From positions 1 to 22,341 of the forward strand of contig URFU01000022.1 of NCBI GenBank assembly GCA_900547125.1: DNA of 22,341 bases, in the 5' to 3' direction. A program made the position numbers and the translations under genes. This DNA is from an uncultured Collinsella sp. GTDB taxonomy: Bacteria > Actinomycetota > Coriobacteriia > Coriobacteriales > Coriobacteriaceae. The notes below the pieces were generated by a model, which was given only the letters and a program-made list of their open reading frames with translations, was not told where the DNA came from and searched no databases. This document shows, piece after piece, positions 7,823 to 13,834 of this stretch; position 1 is the first letter of the stretch; the number at the start of each line of letters is the position of its first letter.

Positions 7823-8166
7823 TTGATAAAAGACCGCCGTTGCGGTTTTAAGTAGATCGAGCATATGAAGTTTGAGTTTTAGCGTGTAAGAGAAAGAAGA
7901 TCGGCAAAGTACAACCCCAAACGCAATGACAACTTAATGAGGTAACTGCCACATGTGAGGCACCCAGGGCATTGCTGTCTCGATTTTGAGCACGATGCCT
8001 TCCGCCTTGCATGGGCCGTACCATCCCGCCCCTGCAGCAACTGCCTCACGGGCTCATTGAAAACCGCATAGCACCCCAACGTCAGCACATCACCCACGGC
8101 AAGCACATCACTCACGACAACCAACACATCAACAAACAGCACGAACATCAACCGATTGGAGAAGCT
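7823..8166 (+). other. Long untranslated leader/intergenic region with hairpins and CA-rich direct repeat
   Basis: No convincing gene is seen. Visible structure: a small hairpin accgc-cgtt-gcggt followed by TTTTAAG (about 7830-7848); an 8-base perfect complement gtgaggca (7955-7962)/tgcctcac (8042-8049) that could close a 95-base domain; and a CA-rich, G-poor 18-base direct repeat (8084-8101 and 8102-8119, 15 of 18 identical) with further degenerate cacatcaa copies up to about 8150. An in-frame ATG at 8011 would translate this as a His-rich peptide, but it has no ribosome binding site, so the leader reading is preferred. Confidence 0.4.
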
Positions 8167-9057
8167 ATGACAAACCACCACGCTGAAGACGGCGATAAGA
8201 AAAGCATTCTGGATGCCCGCATTGAGCGAGCATATGTATACGAATTTGACGCCGCCTTTGCCGCCGCGACCATCAAGAACTACGCGTCGCTACCGCTCGC
8301 GACGATCTTGGCCGACCACCCTCAACTGCTGAAGCGCTGCACAAAGATCATGGGCGACCCCGACATTCGCAAGCTGACAGACCCCTATGCCCCAAAACGC
8401 GACAACGATTCGTACGTTCTTACCGTAGGCTGCCTAGCCCATATGCTTACGGCGCTCGACACGAAACTCAAGCTCGAATGGGAACCCGACGAGCGTCATG
8501 AACTCGAAAGCAAGCGGAACACCCTGCGCACCGCACTGTTCCTTCCGTTGGACGGCCTCAAGCGCTGCAACGTCGAGCTCAATACACAGGCGCGGCAAAA
8601 GCCCGGGACCACGGGGCAGAAAACTCCAAGACCCCATGCGGCCATCGTCGACCGCAACCGATATAACCGCATGACCGCGCACTTTTCTGCCGGGGGAGCA
8701 GCCATAAGGACGCTGATCGACCTGCTGTGCCTCCTGAGCATCAACGAGCTATTTGAGGGCTATCTCGCCCTTGTTCCCGCGACGGCACCCAAGTCAGTAG
8801 CAAAGATCATCGAGACCTGCAGACGCCAGTTTGAGCGCCATCGCAATGGCAGCGAGATGAACGCCAGCATCGCGCAGTACTACGCGGCTCATTACAAAAA
8901 TGACGGATGTGCCCCTATCGAGCATCAGCTGCGGCTCGCCTACACCACGCCCGTCGCAACGCTCCATCGCTTTGGAGCCCTTGGCGCTTGCGAGCCGCAC
9001 GGACAGGCAGCCTGCCCCACAACCGAGCTCGATCTCAGGCTCGGACGAACCCTGTAG
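8167..9057 (+). CDS. Hypothetical protein, first gene of ClpP/VirD4-like cassette
   Basis: A 296-aa protein I do not recognise. No signal peptide or clear transmembrane segment is visible. It is rich in Arg, His, Asp and Ala, and mostly helical in appearance. A hydrophobic amphipathic stretch lies at about residues 177-205 (IRTLIDLLCLLSINELFEGY), with an Arg/Lys-rich loop before it containing PGTTGQKTPRPH. The ATG at 8167 is preceded by TTGGAGAAGCT, the only reasonable ribosome binding site; the frame stays open to an ATG at 8011, but that lacks one. It is followed 63 bases later by a ClpP-like gene in the same direction. Roles as substrate, adaptor or DNA-binding partner of the cassette are all possible; none is shown. 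Confidence 0.7.
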   Translation: MTNHHAEDGDKKSILDARIERAYVYEFDAAFAAATIKNYASLPLATILADHPQLLKRCTKIMGDPDIRKLTDPYAPKRDNDSYVLTVGCLAHMLTALDTKLKLEWEPDERHELESKRNTLRTALFLPLDGLKRCNVELNTQARQKPGTTGQKTPRPHAAIVDRNRYNRMTAHFSAGGAAIRTLIDLLCLLSINELFEGYLALVPATAPKSVAKIIETCRRQFERHRNGSEMNASIAQYYAAHYKNDGCAPIEHQLRLAYTTPVATLHRFGALGACEPHGQAACPTTELDLRLGRTL

Positions 9058-9120
9058 CCCGCCAGCCCCTCCGTGGGCAGCGACTCTATTCCACAGCACC
9101 ACCAACAGAAAGGAGTCCTC

Positions 9121-9738
9121 ATGGACACCAATCATTCCCCCATCATCAGCCCCCTCACCATGCGTGAATCCGCCCGAGGTATCACGCTCACCAGCATTTA
9201 CGATGAGATGCTCGCCCGTCGCGAGCTCTCCGTCATAGGAAACATCGAAACCCCGATGGCCCACGACCTATGCCAGCAGATCCGCCTGCTCGATGCCACC
9301 GACCCCAGCCGCCCCATCACCATATTTGTCGCCAGCGCCGGCGGAAGCGTGCGATCGGGTCTTGCGATCTATGACGCCATGCGCCTCGCATCGTGCCCCA
9401 TCCGCACCGTCTGCCTGGAATTCGCCGCGTCCATGGGCGCCGTGATCTTTATGGGCGGCGACGATCGCCGTATGGCGCCCCATGCAGAGCTCATGATTCA
9501 CGACCCGCTGATCCCCCAGGGGGCAGGCGGCTCGGCACTTGCGCTGCAGGAAACCAGCCGGCGTCTCATGCAGACCCGCAAGACCCTCACGCAAATCCTC
9601 TCGGACCGCAGCGGCCTCACGCCCAAGCGCATCCACTCCCTCACTGCAAAAGACACCTACCTTACGGCCGAGCGCGCCGTCGAGCTCGGCTTTGCCCACG
9701 AAATCCTCTCGACCACCAAGGAGGTCGCCCATGTCTAA
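9121..9738 (+). CDS. ClpP-like serine peptidase
   Basis: A 205-aa protein with the complete ClpP fold signature. The oxyanion/substrate strand region reads VASAGGSVRSGLAIYDAM (about 70-87). The nucleophile is Ser104 in FAASMGA, the His is His127 in MIHDPL, and the Asp is Asp178 in TAKDTYLTA. The order and spacing match the housekeeping ClpP triad, so it is probably an active peptidase forming a barrel. N-terminal loops (residues 1-35) differ from usual ClpP. AAAGGAG lies 6 bases before the ATG at 9121. Its last 8 bases overlap the start of a VirD4/TraG-like ATPase gene, suggesting translational coupling. No ClpX, ClpA or ClpC is adjacent. It is probably a second, specialised ClpP rather than the housekeeping enzyme. 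A phage-head-type protease is unlikely because no phage gene is nearby. Confidence 0.88.
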   Translation: MDTNHSPIISPLTMRESARGITLTSIYDEMLARRELSVIGNIETPMAHDLCQQIRLLDATDPSRPITIFVASAGGSVRSGLAIYDAMRLASCPIRTVCLEFAASMGAVIFMGGDDRRMAPHAELMIHDPLIPQGAGGSALALQETSRRLMQTRKTLTQILSDRSGLTPKRIHSLTAKDTYLTAERAVELGFAHEILSTTKEVAHV

Positions 9739-11035
9739 CCTCGCTAGCCGTCTCGCCGCATCTGAGTCCGCATCGTCCACCATCCTCGCCAAGGATCGAA
9801 CGCTTTCCTGCGACACCCGCCAAACGGGACTCAACAACAATGCACTTGTGATCGGCCCCTCGGGAGCCGGCAAGACCCGAAACGTCCTCAAGCCCAACCT
9901 GCTGCAAATGAACGCAAGCTACATCGTGCTCGACACCAAAGGCACGCTCTGTCGCGAAGTGGGACCCGTGCTGGCAGCCCACGGCTACCGCGTGCAATGT
10001 CTCAACTTCGCCGACCTCAACACCGTCCCGGCCCTTGCGCCCGGCATCGAGCGCTGCGGTTACAACCCCCTGAGGCACATTCGCCGCAAGGCGGACGGCA
10101 GGCCCAACCAGCAGGACATCCTCTCGGTGGCAAAGGCCGTCTGCCCCATCGAGGACAACAACCAGCCTTTTTGGGATCATGCGGCGGCAAACCTGCTGTC
10201 GTGTCTTATCGCCTACGTCACCGAACAGCTACCCGCCGACGAGCAGACGATCAGCTCGGTCATCAAGCTGATCGAGCACCTGCAGGACGGTGCCACGAGT
10301 CGATTGTTTGACGACCTGATCACGACCGACCCCCAAAGCTATGCCCTCTCGCTATGGCGGCGCTACGCCATTACGCAAAATGCCGAGCGCATGCACGCGA
10401 GCATCGTCGGCATCCTTGCCGAAAAGGTCATGTGTCTGGGATTCGACGGTGCGGCACAACTCTATCGTGAGTGCCATCAGGTGGACTTCGCTTCCATGGG
10501 ACACACCCCCTGCGCCCTGTTTGTAACCGTGAGCGATATTGACCGCAATCTCGATCCGCTGACCGGCCTCTTTATTTCGCAGGCGTTTATGGGCCTTATT
10601 CGTGAGGCCGATAGGCAGCCCGACGGCAGCCTGCCCGTGCCCGTGCGCTTTATGCTCGATGACTTCGCAAATCTGCAGATCCCCCAGATCGACAACGTGC
10701 TCTCGATTATCCGAAGCCGCAACATCTGGGCAACGCTGCTGCTGCAGTCGACCAACCAGCTCGATGCGCTCTATGGCGAGGCACGCGCACGCTCCATCAT
10801 GGGCAACTGCGACACGCATCTGGTGCTGGCGTTCCAGGATCCCGAGAGTGCCCGGGTGTTTTCCGACCGCGCCGACGCACTGCCCAGCACGCTCATGGCG
10901 ACGCCGATCGATCGCTCGTGGCTCTTTGTACGCGGTCGCACTCCCGAACAGGTCGAGCGCTTTAGGCTCGAAGACCATCCGCTCTACGGGGAGCTGCCCG
11001 AGGTGCAGCGAGGCCATGCGGAGGCCGAGATCTAG
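9731..11035 (+). CDS. VirD4/TraG-type (T4CP-like) ATPase, soluble short form
   Basis: A 434-aa RecA-type motor of the type IV coupling protein family. Walker A is GPSGAGKT (42-49), followed by KPNLLQMNASYIVLDTKG as in TraG/VirD4. YNPLRHI (111-117) and FWDHAAANLLSCLIAYV (147-163) are family positions. Walker B is VRFMLDDFANLQIPQI (305-320), then IIRSRNIWATLLLQS (326-340). Full-length coupling proteins have N-terminal transmembrane helices and are longer; here the protein begins just before Walker A and no membrane segment is seen. The usual Walker B DE is Asp-Asp (310-311). The ATG at 9731 overlaps the clpP-like gene by 8 bases, and GAGG about 6 bases upstream (inside clpP) can serve as binding site. 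Without relaxase or transfer genes, a conjugation role is doubtful. Confidence 0.85.
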   Translation: MSNLASRLAASESASSTILAKDRTLSCDTRQTGLNNNALVIGPSGAGKTRNVLKPNLLQMNASYIVLDTKGTLCREVGPVLAAHGYRVQCLNFADLNTVPALAPGIERCGYNPLRHIRRKADGRPNQQDILSVAKAVCPIEDNNQPFWDHAAANLLSCLIAYVTEQLPADEQTISSVIKLIEHLQDGATSRLFDDLITTDPQSYALSLWRRYAITQNAERMHASIVGILAEKVMCLGFDGAAQLYRECHQVDFASMGHTPCALFVTVSDIDRNLDPLTGLFISQAFMGLIREADRQPDGSLPVPVRFMLDDFANLQIPQIDNVLSIIRSRNIWATLLLQSTNQLDALYGEARARSIMGNCDTHLVLAFQDPESARVFSDRADALPSTLMATPIDRSWLFVRGRTPEQVERFRLEDHPLYGELPEVQRGHAEAEI

Positions 11036-11112
11036 GCGCAGGGTTCTCGCAGCGCGCGGCGCCCCGGCGATGTTCCACAAAGGCCGTGCGTCCCGGGACC
11101 ACGGCAAAGCAA

Positions 11113-11144
11113 AGGGGCCCGCATCCGATAGGATACGGGCCCCT
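11113..11144 (-). terminator. Terminator of pgi
   Basis: Arms 11113-11126 and 11131-11144 pair over 14 bases with one mismatch and a 4-base loop. The minus strand continues TTTGCTTT. It is 33 bases past the pgi stop, and may also stop plus-strand transcripts of the converging cassette, though no T tract exists on that side. Confidence 0.75.
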
Positions 11145-11176
11145 GACTATAAGGCGCGATGCGTTAACAGCAGCGA

Positions 11177-12871
11177 CTACTTGCGATGCGCGCGATAGAA
11201 CTCGATAAGCGCTTGAGTCGAAGCGTCCTGCTCGGCCTTGGCGGCGTCGTCGTGGAAGGCCGGGGTGATCTGCTTGGCAAGCTGCTTGCCCAGCTCGACG
11301 CCCCACTGGTCATAGGAGTCGATGCCCCAGACCGTGCCCTCGACAAACGTGATGTGCTCGTACAGGGCGATGAGCTCGCCGAGTGCGAACGGGGTCAGTG
11401 TGTCGCCGAAAATCGAGGTCGTCGGGCGGTTACCCTCAAAGCAACGGGCCGGGACGATCTGCTCGGGCGTGCCCTCGGCACGAACCTCGTCGGCCGTCTT
11501 ACCAAAGGCGAGCGCCTTGGTCTGGGCCAGGAAGTTGCCCAGGAACAGCTCATGTACGTCCTGACCGCTATCGGTCGCAGGGTTGGCAGTATTGGCGAAG
11601 GCGATGAAATCGGCCGGAACCACCACGGTGCCCTGGTGCAGCAGCTGGTAGAAGGCATGCTGGCCGTTGGTGCCGGGCTCGCCCCAGAAGATCTCACCGG
11701 TGTCGGAGGTCACGGCGCTGCCGTCCCAGCGGACATGCTTGCCGTTGGACTCCATGGTCAGCTGCTGCAGGTAGGCCGGGAAACGGTGCAGGTACTGGCA
11801 GTACGGCAGCACGGCATGGCTCTTGGAACCGAAGAAGTTGACGTACCAGACGTTGAGCAGACCCATCAGCGCGACGGCATTGTTCTCGAGCGGCGTGTTG
11901 CAGAAGTACTCGTCGATGGCGTGGAAGCCCTCAAGGAACTGCTGGAAACGCTCGGGGCCGAGCACGACGATCAGCGACAGGCCCACGGCGGAGTCGACGG
12001 AGTAGCGGCCGCCGACCCAATTCCAGAAACCAAAGGCGTTGGCGGGGTCGATGCCGAAGGCCTCGACCTTCTCGAGTGCGGTGGAAACGGCAACGAAGTG
12101 CTTTGCCACGGCCTCGGCGTTCTGCTCATCGGAGCCATCGATGGCGCCCTGAGCCTTGAGCTGCTCGAGCATCCAGGTCTTGATCTCACGGGCGTTGGTG
12201 AGGGTCTCGAGCGTGGTGAAGGTCTTGGAGACGATGATCACGAGCGTGGTCTCGGGATCCAAACCCTTGAGCTTCTCGGCCTGGTCGTTGGGATCGATGT
12301 TGGAGATATAGCGGCAATCAATACCGGCGTCGGCATAGGGACGCAGGGCCTCGTAAGCCATGACCGGGCCCAGGTCGGAGCCGCCGATGCCGATGGACAC
12401 CAGGTGCTCGATCTTTTTGCCGGTAACACCCTTCCACTCACCGGAGCGCACGCGCTCGGCGAAGGCATACATGCGGTCGAGGACCTCGTGCACGTCGGCG
12501 ACGACATCCTGGCCGTCAACGATGAGCTGGCCCTTCTCGCTTGCCGGGCGGCGCAGCGCGGTGTGCAGGACGGCGCGGTCCTCGGTGGTGTTGATGTGCT
12601 CGCCGGAGAACATGGCGTCGCGGCGCTCCTCGAGCTTCACCTCGCGGGCAAGATCGCACAGCAGCTTGACGGTCTCATCGGTCACCAGGTTCTTCGACAG
12701 ATCGAAGTGCAGGTCACCGGCGTCAAAGCTCAGCTTGTTCACGCGCTCGGCATCGGCGGCGAACCAGGCCTTGAGGTCGATACCTTCGGCCTCGAGCTTC
12801 TCTTGATGAGCCTCGAGTGCCTTCCAAGCGGCAGTCGACGTAGCATCGATAGGTGCGGCAACAGTTGCCAT
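11177..12871 (-). CDS. pgi: Glucose-6-phosphate isomerase
   Basis: A 564-aa cytoplasmic enzyme interconverting glucose 6-phosphate and fructose 6-phosphate in glycolysis and gluconeogenesis. Both PGI signatures are present: NWVGGRYSVDSAVG in the middle and GIDSYDQWGVELGKQ near the C-terminus, the latter holding the catalytic Lys. SIGIGGSDLGP, VSKTFTTLET and GTNGQHAFYQLLHQG (with the catalytic His) are further family landmarks. Length is close to the long (E. coli-type, about 550-aa) form. I chose the ATG at 12871 because AGGAGG lies 5 bases upstream; an in-frame ATG at 12898 overlaps that site. It is monocistronic with its own terminator. It would accept the glucose 6-phosphate released by the deglycase at the left of the window. 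Confidence 0.98.
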   Translation of the reverse strand: MATVAAPIDATSTAAWKALEAHQEKLEAEGIDLKAWFAADAERVNKLSFDAGDLHFDLSKNLVTDETVKLLCDLAREVKLEERRDAMFSGEHINTTEDRAVLHTALRRPASEKGQLIVDGQDVVADVHEVLDRMYAFAERVRSGEWKGVTGKKIEHLVSIGIGGSDLGPVMAYEALRPYADAGIDCRYISNIDPNDQAEKLKGLDPETTLVIIVSKTFTTLETLTNAREIKTWMLEQLKAQGAIDGSDEQNAEAVAKHFVAVSTALEKVEAFGIDPANAFGFWNWVGGRYSVDSAVGLSLIVVLGPERFQQFLEGFHAIDEYFCNTPLENNAVALMGLLNVWYVNFFGSKSHAVLPYCQYLHRFPAYLQQLTMESNGKHVRWDGSAVTSDTGEIFWGEPGTNGQHAFYQLLHQGTVVVPADFIAFANTANPATDSGQDVHELFLGNFLAQTKALAFGKTADEVRAEGTPEQIVPARCFEGNRPTTSIFGDTLTPFALGELIALYEHITFVEGTVWGIDSYDQWGVELGKQLAKQITPAFHDDAAKAEQDASTQALIEFYRAHRK

Positions 12872-12994
12872 AGAGTCCTCCTCAGCATACGGGCGCACGC
12901 CTCCATGCGCCCGGACATTCAGATGCCACTATTCTAGCGCAGGTCAAGACTATAATCAGCGAGCGTTGCCAATCGGCCCCCAAACGGCAACCGA

Positions 12995-13024
12995 CCAAAA
13001 AGGGACAGGTTTATTTTGGCAGGT
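12995..13024 (+). repeat. Short interspersed repeat, copy 1
   Basis: About 30 bases beginning ccaaaaagggacaggttt and ending in ttttggcaggtca. The CCAAAA/TTTTGG ends can pair as a hairpin. It is nearly identical to the reverse complement of 13729-13760 and forms an imperfect inverted pair with 13035-13065. It lies in the gap between pgi and the ADH-like fragment. Confidence 0.6.
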
Positions 13025-13034
13025 CAAACGCTTT

Positions 13035-13065
13035 ACCAACCAAAAATAACCCATCCCTTTATGCC
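13035..13065 (-). repeat. Short interspersed repeat, copy 2 (inverted)
   Basis: The reverse complement reads aaagggatgggttatttttgg, matching copy 1 with four or five differences. With copy 1 it makes an imperfect long hairpin just downstream of the ADH-like fragment's stop, and may act as its transcript end. Confidence 0.5.
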
Positions 13066-13070
13066 AAATA

Positions 13071-13595
13071 CTAGGCCGCGGCGCACACGCTGCCGAGCAA
13101 CTCACGCAGAGGAGACCCAATGCCCTCCAGCAGTTCGGGCGCGATGATGGCAAAAACGGGAACCTCGCCGACGCCCACGACAGCAGGCACCTTGCCCTCC
13201 AAGACAATGCATCCATAAGGGACAAAACCGTCTTCGCCGGCATCGAGCGCCGCCATGCGACGCGCGAGTTCGCGCGCAAAGCCAGCAGTATCGGCATCGC
13301 CAATCGCCAATACAAAGTCTACCCCTTCGTCGGTCGCCAGGGCCACGGCTTCGTCGATCAGCTCGTCTCCCCCGTCGCCCTCAACCGAGCCGCAGCGGAA
13401 AAGCACGCGCTCGAGCAGAGCTCGATCAAGCGAGCCGAGTGCCGCCGAGACAAGCTCATCACGCGTGTGCTTGTCGCCTCCCAGCACGACCAGTGCCTTA
13501 GTGCCGCCATAGTGGGCAACCAATCGCCCGCACCAGCGAGCCACATCCCCATCCGCAACCAAGCGTGTCGGCATACCAAACCCATAATTGACCAT
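13071..13595 (-). CDS. Iron-containing alcohol dehydrogenase-like N-terminal domain, stand-alone
   Basis: A 174-aa protein resembling the Rossmann-like first half of iron-type alcohol dehydrogenases. MVNYGFGMPTRLVADGDVA parallels the usual NPT-I-FG start, ALVVLGGDK parallels the first nucleotide-binding strand, and ATDEGVDFVLAIGDADTAG (about 88-105) parallels the strand ending in GGGS. That GGGS is GDAD here. The helical C-terminal domain with the metal-binding His and Asp residues is absent. It may therefore be a decayed remnant or a repurposed binding domain. The start is uncertain: the ATG at 13595 fits homology but has only a poorly spaced GGGAAAG; GTG at 13604 and TTG at 13646 are in frame. 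It is flanked by copies of a short repeat, so a past deletion is plausible. Confidence 0.5.
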   Translation of the reverse strand: MVNYGFGMPTRLVADGDVARWCGRLVAHYGGTKALVVLGGDKHTRDELVSAALGSLDRALLERVLFRCGSVEGDGGDELIDEAVALATDEGVDFVLAIGDADTAGFARELARRMAALDAGEDGFVPYGCIVLEGKVPAVVGVGEVPVFAIIAPELLEGIGSPLRELLGSVCAAA

Positions 13596-13728
13596 CTTTC
13601 CCACAGCCCTTCCGTGCGTATAGGCGGAAACGATTGATAGGCTCAAGCTACGAAGCTAGGTTTTCCGAGCAGTTTCGCACTCTTTAGAGCTGCGTTAAAA
13701 AAAACCCGATGCAGCCGCACGACCATAC

Positions 13729-13760
13729 CTACCAAAACAAACTAGTCCCTTTTTGGCAGG
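13729..13760 (-). repeat. Short interspersed repeat, copy 3
   Basis: The reverse complement reads cctgccaaaaagggacta followed by gtttgttttggtag. It matches copy 1 at nearly every position, in the opposite orientation. It ends just upstream of the -35 box of the SOS operon promoter. Confidence 0.6.
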
Positions 13761-13762
13761 TT

Positions 13763-13791
13763 TTGACGATGTCCAGATGAGCGGGTATTAT
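13763..13791 (+). promoter_or_regulatory. SigA-type promoter of the SOS mutagenesis operon
   Basis: TTGACG (13763-13768) and TATTAT (13786-13791) are separated by 17 bases, close to consensus. A LexA box begins at the very next base, so bound repressor would cover the transcription start. Confidence 0.75.
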
Positions 13792-13805
13792 CGAACAAGT
13801 ATTCG
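13792..13805. promoter_or_regulatory. LexA box 1
   Basis: CGAACAAGTATTCG matches the Gram-positive LexA consensus CGAAC-N4-GTTCG with a single change in the fixed positions. It abuts the -10 box. Confidence 0.75.
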
Positions 13806-13808
13806 ATA

Positions 13809-13822
13809 AGAACATGTGTTTG
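13809..13822. promoter_or_regulatory. LexA box 2
   Basis: AGAACATGTGTTTG matches the same consensus (GAACATGTGTT core, outer C/G positions partly changed). It lies 17 bases from box 1, start to start, and covers the early ATG at 13814, supporting the later GTG start. Confidence 0.65.
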
Positions 13823-13834
13823 ATGGGAGGACGC

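Noticed and set aside
7790..7890. rRNA operon start (A-rich promoter, then gaagtttgag resembling the 16S 5' end)
   Set aside because: The sequence after it does not continue as 16S rRNA and no tRNA or rRNA follows.
8084..8152. CRISPR-like array from the CA-rich repeats
   Set aside because: Units are 18 bases and directly adjacent with no spacers, and only two are well conserved; no cas genes.
8011..8166. N-terminal extension of the first cassette gene starting at ATG 8011
   Set aside because: No ribosome binding site precedes 8011, whereas GGAGA precedes 8167; the extension is a translation of a CA-rich repeat. Kept only as an alternative.
9121..9738. Phage head-maturation protease
   Set aside because: ClpP-type phage proteases sit with portal and capsid genes; none is present, and the neighbour is a T4CP-like ATPase.
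8167..11035. Integrative element with attachment sites
   Set aside because: No integrase, tRNA target or direct repeats at the edges were seen; the VirD4-like gene alone does not establish an ICE.
11186..12937. 583-codon plus-strand open frame opposite pgi
   Set aside because: It is a GC-bias shadow of pgi, which has both family signatures on the other strand; the predicted protein is low-complexity Gly/Leu/Val/Asp-rich with no recognisable domain.
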